Shown: positions 1 through 10,368, counted from the stretch's first letter. The stretch: 60,589 bases of DNA from Pseudomonas cyclaminis (GCF_015163715.1 NZ_JADDUM010000022.1:1-60589), one strand, 5' to 3'. Numbers and translations are program-made. Notes: generated by a model from the sequence alone, not told the origin.

Positions 1-35
1 CCTCCCACATTTGATCTCCACAGGACACACCCCAG

Positions 36-71
36 CAAAAAGCCCCCGACTCTCACGAGCCGGGGCTTTTT
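36..71. terminator. Bidirectional terminator downstream of maeB
   Basis: A GC-rich stem (GCCCC/GGGGC) is flanked by AAAAA on the left and TTTTT on the right, so it works as an intrinsic terminator in either direction. It lies 20 bp beyond the maeB stop codon. The first ten bases of the window (CCTCCCACAT) are the end of a REP palindrome cut by the window edge. Confidence 0.8.
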
Positions 72-90
72 GTTGGTGCGCTACAACGGC

Positions 91-1359
91 TTAGCCGTTG
101 AACACATCATCCACGCTTTGCAGCGGGTAGTTCTTCGGATACGGCAGAGTGGCCACACCGGTCTCGATGGCGGCTTTGGCCACGGCATCGGAGATCAGGG
201 TGATCAGGCGCTTGTCCATTGGTTTCGGGATGATGTACTCACGACCGAATGCCAGCGGGGCACCACCGTAGGCGTCGCACACGTCCTGCGGCACTGGCAG
301 TTTGGCCAGTTCACGCAGGGCGTTGGCGGCAGCCACTTTCATCTCTTCGTTGATGCGTTTGGCGCGAACGTCCAGGGCACCACGGAAGATGAACGGGAAG
401 CCCAGAACGTTGTTGACCTGGTTCGGGTAGTCCGAACGGCCGGTGGCCATGATCACGTCGTTACGGGTGGCGTGAGCCAGTTCCGGCGAGATCTCTGGGT
501 CCGGGTTGGAGCAGGCGAACACGATCGGGTTGGCCGCCATGGACTTCAGGCCTTCAGCGCTCAGCAGGTTCGGGCCGGACAGGCCAACGAACACGTCTGC
601 ACCGTCAAGGGCGTCAGCCAGGGTGCGCTTGGAGGAAGGGTGGGCGAACATCGCCTTGTATTGGTTCAGGTCAGTACGCTCGGACTGGATCACGCCCTTG
701 CTGTCGACCATGTAGATGTTTTCCAGCTTGGCACCCATGCTCACGATCAGCTTCATGCAGGAGATGGCCGCAGCACCGGCGCCCAGGCAGACGATCTTGG
801 CGTCGGACAGGGTTTTGCCAGCGATTTCCAGGGCGTTGATCATGCCGGCCGCGGTAACGATCGCGGTGCCGTGCTGGTCATCGTGGAATACCGGAATGTC
901 GCACTGCTCGATCAGGGCCTTTTCGATCTCGAAGCACTCAGGTGCCTTGATGTCTTCCAGGTTGATGCCACCGAAGGTGATGGAGATGCGCTTGACGGTG
1001 TCGATGAAGGCCTGCGGGCTTTCGGAATCGACTTCGATGTCGAAAACGTCGATGCCGGCGAAGCGCTTGAACAGCACGCCCTTACCTTCCATCACTGGCT
1101 TGGACGCCAATGGGCCGAGGTTGCCCAGGCCGAGAATCGCGGTGCCATCGGAAATCACTGCAACCAGGTTGCCCTTGCCGGTGTACTTGTACGCCAGCTC
1201 CGGGTCACGAGCGATTTCACGTACGGGCTCAGCCACGCCAGGGCTGTAGGCCAACGACAGATCGCGGGCAGTGGCAGTGGCTTTGGTGAGCTCTACACTC
1301 AGCTTTCCTGGACGAGGATGGGCATGATATTCGAGAGCGGCAGTTTTCAAATCAGACAT
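91..1359 (-). CDS. maeB: Malic enzyme (NADP-type, short form)
   Basis: Oxidatively decarboxylates malate to pyruvate, giving reduced cofactor; cytosolic and anaplerotic. The 422-residue protein has the malic enzyme N-domain with SPGVAEP near residue 39, then a Rossmann NAD(P) domain with GAGAAAISC near residue 190. It stops there, so it lacks the phosphotransacetylase-like tail of the roughly 750-residue E. coli MaeB. The ATG at 1359 fits the family N-terminus [19 protein letters not shown]. It is monocistronic, with 178 bp upstream and a terminator immediately downstream. NADP preference is inferred from the family, not read from the sequence. Confidence 0.93.
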   Translation of the reverse strand: MSDLKTAALEYHAHPRPGKLSVELTKATATARDLSLAYSPGVAEPVREIARDPELAYKYTGKGNLVAVISDGTAILGLGNLGPLASKPVMEGKGVLFKRFAGIDVFDIEVDSESPQAFIDTVKRISITFGGINLEDIKAPECFEIEKALIEQCDIPVFHDDQHGTAIVTAAGMINALEIAGKTLSDAKIVCLGAGAAAISCMKLIVSMGAKLENIYMVDSKGVIQSERTDLNQYKAMFAHPSSKRTLADALDGADVFVGLSGPNLLSAEGLKSMAANPIVFACSNPDPEISPELAHATRNDVIMATGRSDYPNQVNNVLGFPFIFRGALDVRAKRINEEMKVAAANALRELAKLPVPQDVCDAYGGAPLAFGREYIIPKPMDKRLITLISDAVAKAAIETGVATLPYPKNYPLQSVDDVFNG

Positions 1360-1537
1360 ATCGGCATTCCGCTTTTACTGTTGGTCGACGGACCGCCGAG
1401 GATACTCGTGTCGTAAAGCCCCTACAAGACTGGGCAGTCACGGGTGTCAAGGCCCCGCAGCGACGTACTTTAGTCTAAAGCCACGGGACACAAGGGCTGG
1501 ACTGTTCACAATCGACCTAAAAAATGTCTACAATTAT

Positions 1538-2347
1538 TTATTCAAACGTCGATTTGATCATGCCCGGATCAGTCAGCGGCAACAGCCAACGCGCCTGGCC
1601 GGGTTTCAGCCCGCCGCGCCTGGAGCGATCCTGCACCCAGCCACGCGCTTCGATCACCTTGCCTTGCAGACCATCGAGCAGGCTGCTGTCGAATTGTCGG
1701 GCCAGATCGGGTGCAATGCGTAATACCAGTGCTTCCTGCAATTCGATCCAGATACCGCCGCGATTGCGTTCGATTTTGCTCACCCGGCCGCTGACCAAGG
1801 TAAAGCCGGATTGCTTGAGCTGCGCCACGGGTTGCACCGGCGATTGCCGCCAGAGGCCGAGATTTGCCTGACGGGCGCTGTTTTCCGCAGCCTGCTGGCA
1901 GGCGACAAGATCCACATTGGGCGCGACACCCACTTGGAATCCCAGGCCCTCAGCCAGCAATTGTGCCTCCAGGTTCTCGCCATCGGCACCATAAAGATGG
2001 GCCAGGGTACGACCGTAATGGTCTTTGGGCTCACGCCCCGGTACCAGGCCGACGCGTCCGCCGCTGGCAGCCACCAATGCCTGCAAACGCTGGCGTGCGG
2101 CCACAGCATACGGCTCGTCGGTACGGCCCCTTTTACCGGTCTCCGGCGCATTGAGGCCAATCATCCGCACGCTCCGGCCGTCCTTCAGACGCACCGTATC
2201 GCCATCCACCACGCGCTGCACTTCGACCTGGGCCGCAGACGTCGGTGCAGGGCAAAACACCTGCGCGTGGGCGGCCGACAGCCAAATCCCAGGCATAAAA
2301 AAGGCGCCCGCGAGGGACGCCTTTTTTAACAGCTGGCAAAAGCCCAT
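1538..2347 (-). CDS. Secreted thermonuclease (SNase-like) family protein
   Basis: Staphylococcal-nuclease-type phosphodiesterase, predicted exported. The 269-residue protein starts with a signal peptide: MGFCQLLKK n-region, a hydrophobic core, and likely cleavage after AHA near residue 28. The OB-fold follows, with VVDGDTVRL (about residue 48), RMIGLNAPETG carrying the catalytic Arg and Glu, and DHYGRTLAHLYG with the second catalytic Arg. About 90 residues after the nuclease domain are of unknown role. Start at 2347 is preferred over Met 18 because Met 18 would delete most of the signal peptide. The rpmE terminator lies inside the signal-peptide codons, so transcription from rpmE may be attenuated before this gene. 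Confidence 0.85.
   Translation of the reverse strand: MGFCQLLKKASLAGAFFMPGIWLSAAHAQVFCPAPTSAAQVEVQRVVDGDTVRLKDGRSVRMIGLNAPETGKRGRTDEPYAVAARQRLQALVAASGGRVGLVPGREPKDHYGRTLAHLYGADGENLEAQLLAEGLGFQVGVAPNVDLVACQQAAENSARQANLGLWRQSPVQPVAQLKQSGFTLVSGRVSKIERNRGGIWIELQEALVLRIAPDLARQFDSSLLDGLQGKVIEARGWVQDRSRRGGLKPGQARWLLPLTDPGMIKSTFE
2297..2327 (-). terminator. rpmE terminator inside the nuclease signal-peptide codons
   Basis: AAAAAAGGCGCCC and GGG-A-CGCCTTTTTT form a long stem with a four-base loop and a T-tract on both strands. It lies 35 bp downstream of the rpmE stop and inside codons of the next minus-strand gene, which read Lys-Lys-Ala-Ser-Leu-Ala-Gly-Ala-Phe-Phe. It looks like a normal intrinsic terminator that doubles as coding sequence. 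Confidence 0.75.
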
Positions 2348-2361
2348 AAGGCTCTTGAGCC

Positions 2362-2592
2362 TTACTCTGCTGGAGTAGCAGGCTTCTTGCCGAAAGCACC
2401 AAAGCGATCTGCGAAGCGCTGTACGCGGCCGCCGGTGTCCAGAGTCTTCTGCTTACCGGTGTAGAACGGGTGGCACTCGTTGCATACGTCAGTACCCAGT
2501 GGCTTGCACAGGTTCGAGCGAGTTTCGAACTTGTTGCCGCAGCTGCAGGTTACTTCGATGGTTTCGTACGCTGGATGGATATCGGCTTTCAT
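2362..2592 (-). CDS. rpmE: 50S ribosomal protein L31, zinc-binding (C+) form
   Basis: Component of the large ribosomal subunit. The 76-residue protein starts [10 protein letters not shown]. It has CSCGN followed by the pair in DVCNECHPF, the four-cysteine zinc-binding pattern of type A (C+) L31, and the family YTGKQK motif. Met at 2592 is chosen over an in-frame Met 18 codons upstream because AGGAAG precedes it and the family starts here. It is followed by a terminator that overlaps the nuclease gene. Confidence 0.96.
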   Translation of the reverse strand: MKADIHPAYETIEVTCSCGNKFETRSNLCKPLGTDVCNECHPFYTGKQKTLDTGGRVQRFADRFGAFGKKPATPAE

Positions 2593-2815
2593 GGCACTTC
2601 CTCGGGCTAGCGTGCCGCCACTCGACACTATTGTCGAATACCGCACGTAATTAGGCCGCGGATTCTACCAGACCTTTTTAAACGCGCAAGCGGACCTTAC
2701 GGCCGATTCCCCACATAAAAGCCCCTTTCATCAGAAAACCGTGGCATACCCAAGCCTTCCCCCGTCTGCTAGGCTCCCGCCCTTGCTCATCATCCTCCTT
2801 ACTATGGAACCCCGC

Positions 2816-5035
2816 GTGCCCGACGCCATTTTGCGCCTAGCCCTGCCCTCGCCCCTGCGCCGCCTGTTCGACTACCGGGCCCCGGCCGGCGTGCTGCGAG
2901 CGCAATTGCAGCCAGGCATGCGCGTGCGCGTGCCCTTTGGCCGACGGGAAATGATCGGCGTCCTGATAGAAGTCGCCGATCACAGCGAAGTCCCGGCCGA
3001 GAAGCTCAAACCGGCCCTGGCCATTCTCGACGCCACTGCGCCGTTGCCGCCCGCGCTGTTCAAGCTGTGCCTGTGGACCGCCCAGTATTACCAGCACAGC
3101 CTGGGCGACACCCTGAGCTGGGCGCTGCCGGTGCTGCTACGCCAGGGCGAGTTGGCCGAAGCACGCCAGGAACGCTTCTGGTCGACGGTGCCCGGTGCCC
3201 GCCTCGACGACCCGCGCATCGCCCGCGCCCCGCGCCAGCGTGAAGCCCTGGCCACGCTGGCCCAGCATCCCCACGGCGTGGCTCATCAGCTCTTGAGCAA
3301 GCTGATGCTGAGCAAGGACAGCCTCGACCTGCTGCTCGCCAAAGGCCTGGTGCAGGTGGAAATCCGCAAGCACGCCCCGGACCCGCGCCACGAACACTGG
3401 CTGGCCCAGCCGGAATTGCCGCTCAACCCCGAGCAGCGCGCGGCGTATGAAGCGATTCGCGCAGGTTTCGACAGTTTCCATGCGTTCCTGCTGGCCGGCG
3501 TCACCGGCAGCGGCAAGACCGAAGTCTATTTGCAGTTGATCCGCGAAACCCTCCAGGCCGGCAAGCAGGCACTGGTGTTGATCCCGGAGATCAACCTCGG
3601 CCCGCAAACCCTGGCGCGTTTCGAGCAGCGCTTCAATGCGCGCATCGCCCTGGTGCACTCGGCGGTCAACGACCGTGAACGCCTGGAGTCCTGGTTGGCG
3701 GCGCGGGATGGCGAGGCCGACATTATTATCGGCACCCGCTCGGCGCTGTTCACCCCGATGAAGAACCCCGGCCTGATCATCATCGACGAGGAGCACGATG
3801 GCTCCTATAAACAGCAGGAAGGCCTGCGCTACCACGCCCGCGACCTGGCGCTGGTGCGCGCACGCCAGGAAGGCATTCCGATTGTGCTCGGTTCCGCCAC
3901 ACCGTCCCTGGAAAGCCTGCACAACGCCTACACCGGTCGGTATGGCCTCCTACGCCTGAATGAGCGTGCCGGCGGCGCCAAGCAACCACGATTCCTGCGC
4001 CTGGACGTCAAAAGCCGTCCGCTGGACAGCGGTATTTCCGGGCCGATGCAGCAAGCCATCGGCCAGACCCTCGCCGCCGGCCAGCAGGTTTTGGTATTTC
4101 TCAACCGCCGGGGCTTTGCACCGACGCTGCTGTGCCATGACTGCGGCTGGATGTCTGAATGCGAGCGCTGCGATGCACGCATGACCGTGCACCAACGCCA
4201 CGGCGAACTGCGCTGCCACCACTGCGGCCATGTAGAACGGGTGCCCCGCCACTGTCCGCAGTGCGGCAAAGTCGACCTGCGACCAGTGGGCGCAGGCACC
4301 GAACGTGCCGAAGAACGCCTGGGCATTCTGTTCCCGGATTACCCGGTACTGCGGGTCGACCGCGACAGCACGTCGCGCAAGGACGCGATGAATCAGCTGT
4401 TCGCCACTATTCAGAAAGGCCAGCCGTGCATCCTGGTGGGTACGCAGATGCTCGCCAAAGGCCACCACTTTCCACGGGTGACCCTGGTGTCGATCCTCGA
4501 TGCCGACGGCGGTTTGTTCTCCGGCGACTTCCGCGCCAGCGAGCGCATGGCGCAGCTGATCGTGCAGGTCGCGGGTCGCGCCGGGCGCGCAGAGGAGCCG
4601 GGCAAGGTGATTGTCCAGACGCACCTGGCTGACCACCCTTTGCTGATCCAACTGACCGAGCAGGGCTATTTTGCCTTCGCCGAACAGGCACTGAGCGAAC
4701 GCCGTTCCGCCGGCCTGCCGCCGTTTGCACACCTGGCATTGTTGCGCGCCGAAGCCCATAAGCCGGGCCAGGCCGAAGGTTTTCTCGATGAAGCCTGCAG
4801 TATCGCCGAAGGTTTGCTCGGCGAACTGGGCCTCACCGGCATCGAACTGCTCGGCCCAGTGCCCGCGCCCATGGAGCGCCGCGCCGGGCGGTATCGCGCT
4901 CAACTGCTCTTGCAGGCAACCTCCCGCGCCCCGCTGCATCGCCTATTAAGTAGCTGGTTGCTTGCCCTGGAGCAAATGCCCAGCGGCCGACAGGTGCGAT
5001 GGTCATTGGATGTAGACCCGGTAGATTTGTATTAA
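2816..5035 (+). CDS. priA: Primosomal protein N' (replication restart helicase PriA)
   Basis: Superfamily 2 3'-5' helicase that recognises stalled forks and starts primosome assembly. The 739-residue product has an N-terminal 3'-DNA-binding domain, a Walker A motif GVTGSGKTE (about residue 228), the DEEH box ([12 protein letters not shown]), and an insert of eight cysteines that binds two zinc ions (CHDCG, CERC, CHHC, CPQC). The C-terminal helicase half includes [13 protein letters not shown] chose the GTG at 2816, which gives the family N-terminus and has GGAA six bases upstream. An ATG at 2804 is in frame but has no ribosome binding site. Confidence 0.95.
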   Translation: MPDAILRLALPSPLRRLFDYRAPAGVLRAQLQPGMRVRVPFGRREMIGVLIEVADHSEVPAEKLKPALAILDATAPLPPALFKLCLWTAQYYQHSLGDTLSWALPVLLRQGELAEARQERFWSTVPGARLDDPRIARAPRQREALATLAQHPHGVAHQLLSKLMLSKDSLDLLLAKGLVQVEIRKHAPDPRHEHWLAQPELPLNPEQRAAYEAIRAGFDSFHAFLLAGVTGSGKTEVYLQLIRETLQAGKQALVLIPEINLGPQTLARFEQRFNARIALVHSAVNDRERLESWLAARDGEADIIIGTRSALFTPMKNPGLIIIDEEHDGSYKQQEGLRYHARDLALVRARQEGIPIVLGSATPSLESLHNAYTGRYGLLRLNERAGGAKQPRFLRLDVKSRPLDSGISGPMQQAIGQTLAAGQQVLVFLNRRGFAPTLLCHDCGWMSECERCDARMTVHQRHGELRCHHCGHVERVPRHCPQCGKVDLRPVGAGTERAEERLGILFPDYPVLRVDRDSTSRKDAMNQLFATIQKGQPCILVGTQMLAKGHHFPRVTLVSILDADGGLFSGDFRASERMAQLIVQVAGRAGRAEEPGKVIVQTHLADHPLLIQLTEQGYFAFAEQALSERRSAGLPPFAHLALLRAEAHKPGQAEGFLDEACSIAEGLLGELGLTGIELLGPVPAPMERRAGRYRAQLLLQATSRAPLHRLLSSWLLALEQMPSGRQVRWSLDVDPVDLY

Positions 5036-5145
5036 CCCACGCCACAGGTCCCGCGAAGGTTGGCAAGCCCGCCCTCGCCACGGATAATGCCCAGTTTTTC
5101 CACCTGCGCATCGCGCGCCGCCGCTTGCGGTCGAAAGAGAACACC

Positions 5146-6882
5146 ATGAAAGACACCATTCGCCAGCTGATCCAACAAGCCCTCACCCAACTCGTCAACG
5201 AAGGTGTGTTGCCTGAAGGCCTGACGCCGGCGATCCAGGTGGAAAACACCCGCGACAAGACCCACGGCGACTTCGCCAGCAACATCGCGATGATGCTGTC
5301 CAAGCCGGCCGGCATGAAGCCACGCGACCTGGCGGAAAAAATCATCGCCGCACTGCCGGTCGACGAGAGTGTGACCAAGGCCGAAATCGCCGGCCCTGGG
5401 TTCATCAACTTCTTCCAGAACACCCAGGCATTGGCTTCGCGCCTCGATGCCGCCCTGGCCGACGCCAAGATCGGCGTGCGCAAGGCAGGTCCCGTTCAGC
5501 GTGTGGCCATCGACCTGTCGGCACCCAACCTGGCCAAAGAGATGCACGTCGGCCACCTGCGTTCGACCATCATTGGCGACGGCGTGGCACGGGTGCTGGA
5601 GTTCCTCGGCGACACCGTGATCCGTCAGAACCACGTGGGCGACTGGGGCACCCAGTTCGGCATGCTGATGGCCTATCTGCAAGAGAACCCGATCACCAGC
5701 AACGAACTGTCGGACCTGGAAAACTTCTACCGCGCCGCCAAAAAACGCTTCGACGAGTCCGAAGAATTCGCCGACCGCGCCCGTGGCCTCGTGGTGAAAC
5801 TGCAAGCCGGCGACCAGGAATGCCTGGAGCTGTGGAGTCGTTTCCGTGACATCTCGCTGTCCCACTGCCAGGAAATCTACGAACTGCTCAACGTCAAGCT
5901 GACCATGGCCGACGTGATGGGCGAAAGCGCCTACAACGACGACCTGATCAATGTGGTCAACGACCTCAAGGCCAAGGGCCTGCTGGTCGAGAGCAACGGC
6001 GCGCAGTGCGTGTTCCTCGAAGAATTCAAGACCGCCGACGGCGAGCCGCTGCCAGTGATCATCGTCAAGGCCGATGGCGGCTATCTCTATGCCACCACCG
6101 ACCTGGCCGCCGTGCGCTACCGCAGTGGCGTGCTCAAGGCCGATCGGGCTCTGTATTTCGTCGACCAGCGTCAGGCGCTGCACTTCCAGCAGGTGTTCGA
6201 AGTGGCGCGCCGTGCGGGCTTCGTCACCCACCCGATGCTCATGGAGCACATGGGCTTCGGTACCATGAACGGCGCCGATGGCCGTCCGTTCAAGACCCGC
6301 GACGGCGGCACCGTAAAGCTGATCGACCTGCTCAACGAAGCCCAGGACCGCGCCTACAACCTGGTGAAGGAAAAGAACCCGGAACTGGCCGAAGCTGACC
6401 TGCGCAACATCGCCCGCGTGGTAGGCATTGGCGCGGTGAAATACGCCGACCTGTCCAAGCACCGCACCAGCGACTACAGCTTCAACTTCGAGCTGATGCT
6501 CAACTTCGAAGGCAACACCGCGCCGTACCTGCTGTACGCCTACACCCGCGTAGCCGGCGTATTCCGCAAGCTGGGCAAGGACTTCAGCGAAGTCGAAGGC
6601 CAGATCGTGCTGGACGCACCCCACGAACAGGAACTGGCCGCCAAGCTGGCGCAATTGGGCGAAGTGCTGAACAGCGTCGGCGAAAAAGGCACGCCGCATA
6701 TCCTGTGCACCTACCTGTATGAAGTCGCCGGCCTGTTCTCCAGCTTCTACGAGAACTGCCCGATCCTCAGCGCCGACGACGAAGCCCAGAAGCAAAGCCG
6801 CCTGCGCCTCGCCGCATTGGCCGGACGGACCCTCAAGCAAGGCCTGGAGCTGTTGGGCCTGGAAACTCTGGAGCGTATGTAA
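5146..6882 (+). CDS. argS: Arginyl-tRNA synthetase
   Basis: Class Ia synthetase charging tRNA-Arg in the cytosol. The 578-residue protein begins [13 protein letters not shown], with an N-terminal Add1-type tRNA-binding domain. The ATP-binding HIGH signature appears as HVGH inside [15 protein letters not shown] (about residue 130). The DALR anticodon domain ends the protein. The start at 5146 agrees with the family; upstream in-frame codons do not resemble it. Its stop is one base before the TTG start of the SPOR gene, so the two are probably cotranscribed and translationally coupled. Confidence 0.96.
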   Translation: MKDTIRQLIQQALTQLVNEGVLPEGLTPAIQVENTRDKTHGDFASNIAMMLSKPAGMKPRDLAEKIIAALPVDESVTKAEIAGPGFINFFQNTQALASRLDAALADAKIGVRKAGPVQRVAIDLSAPNLAKEMHVGHLRSTIIGDGVARVLEFLGDTVIRQNHVGDWGTQFGMLMAYLQENPITSNELSDLENFYRAAKKRFDESEEFADRARGLVVKLQAGDQECLELWSRFRDISLSHCQEIYELLNVKLTMADVMGESAYNDDLINVVNDLKAKGLLVESNGAQCVFLEEFKTADGEPLPVIIVKADGGYLYATTDLAAVRYRSGVLKADRALYFVDQRQALHFQQVFEVARRAGFVTHPMLMEHMGFGTMNGADGRPFKTRDGGTVKLIDLLNEAQDRAYNLVKEKNPELAEADLRNIARVVGIGAVKYADLSKHRTSDYSFNFELMLNFEGNTAPYLLYAYTRVAGVFRKLGKDFSEVEGQIVLDAPHEQELAAKLAQLGEVLNSVGEKGTPHILCTYLYEVAGLFSSFYENCPILSADDEAQKQSRLRLAALAGRTLKQGLELLGLETLERM

Positions 6883-6883
6883 G

Positions 6884-7585
6884 TTGGCCGCCAAGAAAAA
6901 ACCTGCACCCAAGCGCGGCGCCAGCCGCTACCAGGCCCCGGCAAAGAAGCCGATTCCGGGCTGGTTGTGGATGGCCATCGGCCTCACGGTCGGCGCGTTC
7001 ATCGTGTTCCTGATGAAGCTGGATCCTGGCCAAGGGGATGATGTCAAACGGGTCAAACAGGAGCAGCAGAAGGCCACCAAAATGGCCGAAGCCAATAAGA
7101 CGGCGCCCAGCCCGACCGCACCCGTGAAGCCGAAATATGACTTCTATACCCTGCTGCCCGAATCAGAAGTGATCGTACCGCCCGACGCCGTGCCGGAGAA
7201 AACCCTGCCGACGCCGCAAGTGCCGACCACACCGGTTACGCCGGCTGAAGCCGCGAAGATCGACACCGCCCGCGCCCAGGCGGCCCTGGCCGGCATCACC
7301 CCGCCACCCGCGCCGCCGGTTGCCGAGACCAAAGCCGCGCCGGTGACCAAGTTCTTCCTGCAAGCGGGCTCGTTCCCGAAACAGGCGGATGCGGATCGCG
7401 TGCGTGCGCAGATCATTCTGCTGGGGCAGACGGTGACAGTGGAATCCGGCACGGTGAAGGACGCGACCTGGTATCGCGTGCTGGTAGGGCCCTTCAGCAA
7501 CCGCGAACAACTGACCGTGGCGCAGAAGCAATTGGCCGGGGCAGGGTTTAGCAACCTGTTGTTACAACAACGCCAGAGCCGCTGA
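6884..7585 (+). CDS. SPOR domain-containing inner-membrane protein
   Basis: Predicted bitopic protein with a C-terminal peptidoglycan-binding SPOR domain, a type often found at the division septum. The 233-residue product has a basic N-terminus (AAKKKPAPKRG), one membrane helix at about residues 26-45 (PGWLWMAIGLTVGAFIVFLM), a proline-rich periplasmic linker, and a SPOR domain at about residues 155-230 (FFLQAGSFPKQADADRVRAQ). The start is TTG at 6884, with GGAG ten bases upstream, one base after the argS stop. It lies upstream of hslVU, the usual Pseudomonas order. Role in division is inferred from the domain. Confidence 0.85.
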   Translation: MAAKKKPAPKRGASRYQAPAKKPIPGWLWMAIGLTVGAFIVFLMKLDPGQGDDVKRVKQEQQKATKMAEANKTAPSPTAPVKPKYDFYTLLPESEVIVPPDAVPEKTLPTPQVPTTPVTPAEAAKIDTARAQAALAGITPPPAPPVAETKAAPVTKFFLQAGSFPKQADADRVRAQIILLGQTVTVESGTVKDATWYRVLVGPFSNREQLTVAQKQLAGAGFSNLLLQQRQSR

Positions 7586-7605
7586 TTCGGGCTCATCAGG
7601 AATCA

Positions 7606-7697
7606 AATGTGGGAGGGGCTTGCCCCCGATAGCGGTAGATCAGCCATTATTTTCGGTGACTGACAGACTGCTATCGGGGGCAAGCCCCCTCCCACAT
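7606..7697. repeat. REPIN (inverted pair of REP palindromes)
   Basis: Two copies of the REP sequence GTGGGAGGGGCTTGCCCCCGAT face each other about 45 bp apart between the SPOR gene and hslV. This is the doublet arrangement (REPIN) mobilised by RAYT transposases in Pseudomonas; no RAYT gene is in the window. Confidence 0.85.
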
Positions 7698-7840
7698 TGG
7701 TTTCTCGGTGTTCTCGAAAGTGTGTCAGACAAATAGACACCATTCGTCCGCACCAACCACCCAAGGTTGAAATCACCTCCACGACCCCCATATCAGTTTC
7801 CATCAGGGCATTTTCGCCCCGCTGCGTGGAGACTCTCCCC

Positions 7841-8371
7841 TTGACCACCATCGTTTCAGTACGTCGCCACGGCAAAGTCGTCATGGGCGGCGACGGCCAG
7901 GTTTCCCTGGGTAATACCGTGATGAAAGGCAACGCGAAGAAAGTCCGTCGCCTGTACCACGGCCAGGTGCTTGCCGGTTTTGCTGGCGCTACCGCCGACG
8001 CCTTCACCCTCTTCGAACGCTTCGAAGGCCAGCTGGAAAAACACCAGGGCCACCTCGTACGCGCCGCTGTCGAACTCGCCAAAGAATGGCGCACCGACCG
8101 TTCCCTCAGCCGCCTGGAAGCCATGCTGGCTGTCGCCAACAAAGACGCGTCCCTGATCATCACCGGTAACGGCGATGTGGTTGAACCCGAGCACGGCCTG
8201 ATCGCCATGGGCTCCGGTGGCGGCTATGCTCAAGCCGCGGCCAGCGCACTGTTGAAGAAAACCGATCTGTCGGCCCGCGAAATCGTCGAGACTGCCTTGG
8301 GTATCGCCGGCGACATCTGCGTGTTCACCAACCACAACTTCACCATTGAGGAGCAGGACCTCGCCGAGTAA
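7841..8371 (+). CDS. hslV: ATP-dependent protease peptidase subunit HslV
   Basis: Proteasome-like threonine peptidase that forms a double hexamer and works with HslU. The 176-residue length equals that of E. coli HslV. The mature N-terminal Thr follows the initiator ([19 protein letters not shown]). The GDGQVSLGN and [11 protein letters not shown] motifs are present. Start is TTG at 7841, supported by GGAGA eight bases upstream and by the requirement that Thr 2 be the nucleophile. It forms an operon with hslU, 37 bp downstream, and is usually heat-shock inducible; no sigma-32 box was verified. Confidence 0.96.
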   Translation: MTTIVSVRRHGKVVMGGDGQVSLGNTVMKGNAKKVRRLYHGQVLAGFAGATADAFTLFERFEGQLEKHQGHLVRAAVELAKEWRTDRSLSRLEAMLAVANKDASLIITGNGDVVEPEHGLIAMGSGGGYAQAAASALLKKTDLSAREIVETALGIAGDICVFTNHNFTIEEQDLAE

Positions 8372-8408
8372 GCCGTAGGCTTATTCCCGCTTGAGGCCGC
8401 CAAACACT

Positions 8409-9746
8409 ATGTCCATGACTCCCCGCGAAATCGTCCACGAACTCAACCGCCATATCATCGGCCAGGACGATGCCAAGCGCGCCGTTGCCATCGCGCTGCG
8501 TAACCGCTGGCGCCGGATGCAACTGCCCGAAGAACTGCGCGTTGAAGTGACGCCCAAGAACATCCTGATGATCGGCCCGACCGGTGTCGGTAAAACCGAA
8601 ATCGCCCGGCGCCTGGCCAAGCTGGCCAATGCCCCGTTCATCAAGGTCGAAGCCACCAAGTTCACCGAAGTCGGTTATGTGGGCCGTGACGTCGAATCGA
8701 TCATCCGTGATCTGGCCGACGCTGCCCTGAAGATGCTGCGCGAGCAGGAAGTGACCAAGGTCAGCCACCGCGCCGAAGACGCTGCCGAAGAACGCATCCT
8801 CGACGCCCTGCTGCCTCCAGCACGCATGGGTTTCAATGAAGACGCGGCGCCGTCTGCCGACTCCAACACCCGCCAACTGTTCCGCAAGCGCCTGCGCGAA
8901 GGTCAGTTGGATGACAAGGAAATCGAGATTGAAGTCGCCGAAGTCTCCGGCGTAGACATCTCGGCACCGCCTGGCATGGAAGAAATGACCAGCCAGTTGC
9001 AGAACCTGTTCGCCAACATGGGCAAGGGCAAGAAGAAAAGCCGCAAGCTCAAGGTAAAGGACGCGCTGAAACTGGTGCGCGACGAAGAAGCCGGGCGCCT
9101 GGTGAATGAGGAAGAACTCAAGGCCAAGGCCCTGGAAGCTGTCGAGCAGCATGGCATCGTGTTTATCGACGAGATCGACAAGGTGGCCAAGCGTGGCAAC
9201 TCCGGCGGCGTCGATGTGTCCCGCGAAGGCGTACAGCGCGACCTGCTGCCGTTGATCGAAGGCTGCACCGTGAACACCAAGCTGGGCATGGTCAAGACCG
9301 ACCACATCCTGTTTATCGCCTCCGGTGCGTTCCACCTGAGCAAGCCAAGCGACCTGGTGCCGGAGCTGCAAGGCCGCCTGCCGATCCGCGTGGAACTCAA
9401 GGCGCTGACCCCAGGCGACTTCGAACGCATCCTCAGCGAGCCGCATGCATCGCTGACCGAGCAGTATCGTGAGCTGTTGAAAACCGAAGGGCTGGGCATC
9501 GAGTTCCAGGCGGACGGCATCAAGCGCCTGGCGGAGATCGCCTGGCAGGTCAACGAGAAGACCGAGAACATCGGCGCCCGTCGCCTGCACACGCTGCTGG
9601 AGCGCCTGCTGGAAGAAGTGTCCTTCAGCGCCGGTGACCTGGCCGGTGCGCAGAATGGCGAGGTGATCAAGATCGACGCCGAATACGTCAACAGCCATCT
9701 GGGCGAATTGGCGCAGAACGAAGACCTGTCGCGGTACATTCTGTAA
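8409..9746 (+). CDS. hslU: ATP-dependent protease ATPase subunit HslU
   Basis: AAA+ unfoldase that feeds substrates to HslV. The 445-residue protein has Walker [10 protein letters not shown] (about residue 60), a charged I-domain insert at about residues 110-240 rich in Lys and Glu, Walker B VFIDEIDK (about residue 252), the arginine-rich sensor segment, and a C-terminus ending in SRYIL, which docks into HslV. Met at 8409 is chosen over upstream in-frame codons because it gives the family N-terminus [20 protein letters not shown] long hairpin repeat follows the stop. Confidence 0.97.
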   Translation: MSMTPREIVHELNRHIIGQDDAKRAVAIALRNRWRRMQLPEELRVEVTPKNILMIGPTGVGKTEIARRLAKLANAPFIKVEATKFTEVGYVGRDVESIIRDLADAALKMLREQEVTKVSHRAEDAAEERILDALLPPARMGFNEDAAPSADSNTRQLFRKRLREGQLDDKEIEIEVAEVSGVDISAPPGMEEMTSQLQNLFANMGKGKKKSRKLKVKDALKLVRDEEAGRLVNEEELKAKALEAVEQHGIVFIDEIDKVAKRGNSGGVDVSREGVQRDLLPLIEGCTVNTKLGMVKTDHILFIASGAFHLSKPSDLVPELQGRLPIRVELKALTPGDFERILSEPHASLTEQYRELLKTEGLGIEFQADGIKRLAEIAWQVNEKTENIGARRLHTLLERLLEEVSFSAGDLAGAQNGEVIKIDAEYVNSHLGELAQNEDLSRYIL

Positions 9747-9754
9747 GCCGCAAG

Positions 9755-9810
9755 CTGTAAGCTACAAGCCGCAAGTTGAGCACATTCAACTTGCAACTTG
9801 TAGCTTGCAG
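9755..9810. repeat. 25-bp imperfect inverted repeat after hslU
   Basis: Two 25-base arms match at 22 positions around a six-base loop; each arm is built from CAAGCT/GCAAG units (CTGTAAGCTACAAG and its complement). It begins 8 bp after the hslU stop and ends 15 bp before the next start codon. It could act as an mRNA 3' stabiliser or terminator; it has no T-tract. It belongs to a different repeat class from the GTGGGAG REPs. Confidence 0.7.
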
Positions 9811-9825
9811 CCCAAGGTGTCCCCA

Positions 9826-10203
9826 ATGCCGAAATTCCCCACCGCTGTTAATTTGCACAAAACCTCCAACACCCTCGGCCTCACCTACGGGCCCGATGAG
9901 GTGTACCAACTTCCCGCCGAACTGCTGCGCACCCACTCCCCCTCCGCCGAGGTCCAGGGCCACGGCAAACCCATCCTGCAATTCGGCAAGCTCAACGTGA
10001 AGTTGATCAAGGTAGAACCGGCCGGTCAGTACGCACTGAAATTGACCTTCGACGACGGCCATGACAGCGGACTGTTCACCTGGGACTACCTCTATCAGTT
10101 GGCCGTGCGTCAGGACGCGCTGTGGGCTGATTATCTCGCCGAGCTCAAAGCCGCCGGCAAAACCCGCGACCCGAGTGAGTCGGTCGTGCGGCTGATGCTC
10201 TAG
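9826..10203 (+). CDS. DUF971 (gamma-butyrobetaine hydroxylase-like N-domain) protein
   Basis: The 125-residue protein is a stand-alone domain homologous to the N-terminal part of gamma-butyrobetaine hydroxylase and related to segments of Fe-S carrier proteins. The sequence shows the family pattern LTYGPDEVYQLPAELLRTHSPSAE, then FDDGHDSGLFTWDYLYQL. No catalytic 2-oxoglutarate oxygenase domain is present, so hydroxylase activity is not expected. Start at 9826 is the second in-frame Met and matches the family. The position between hslU and phaC1 is conserved in Pseudomonas. Function is unknown. Confidence 0.85.
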   Translation: MPKFPTAVNLHKTSNTLGLTYGPDEVYQLPAELLRTHSPSAEVQGHGKPILQFGKLNVKLIKVEPAGQYALKLTFDDGHDSGLFTWDYLYQLAVRQDALWADYLAELKAAGKTRDPSESVVRLML

Positions 10204-10300
10204 TCCAGGCTTCTCGCTCTTTAGAGGGCATTTTCTAATTTCATCTGTTTGAATGCCCTGTCGCGTGGTCAATGATTGGCCCGCTTGCGAAAAAAATTAA

Positions 10301-10368
10301 ACTCGGGTAACCAATGGAACTGGCAAGTTCCCTGCATTTGACGATGCGGTATCAACGGTCACCCGAGT
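10301..10368. promoter_or_regulatory. Inverted repeat flanking the phaC1 sigma-54 element
   Basis: ACTCGGGTAACC (10301-10312) and GGTCACCCGAGT (10357-10368) are complementary at 11 of 12 positions and enclose the sigma-54 element almost centrally, with 44 bp between arms. It may be a pair of regulator sites or a DNA/RNA hairpin. Which protein binds is not known from the sequence. Confidence 0.5.
10320..10337 (+). promoter_or_regulatory. Sigma-54-type promoter of the pha operon
   Basis: CTGGCAAGTTCCCTGCAT fits the consensus YTGGCACGRNNNTTGCW with the invariant GG (10322-10323) and GC (10334-10335) at correct spacing; differences are C to A after TGGCA and the first T of TTGC. It lies 115 bp before the phaC1 ATG. 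A sigma-54 element upstream of phaC1 is known in other pseudomonads. The element is enclosed by a 12-bp inverted repeat. Confidence 0.7.

Noticed and set aside
1..10. CCTCCCACAT at the window start
   Set aside because: Only the tail of a REP palindrome; too short to annotate as a feature.
70..1416. 448-codon plus-strand frame opposite maeB
   Set aside because: Antisense shadow; composition is typical of the reverse strand of high-GC genes.
5032..6912. Long minus-strand frame opposite argS
   Set aside because: Antisense shadow of a high-GC gene; argS has full family support and the antisense protein has low-complexity His/Val/Gln composition.
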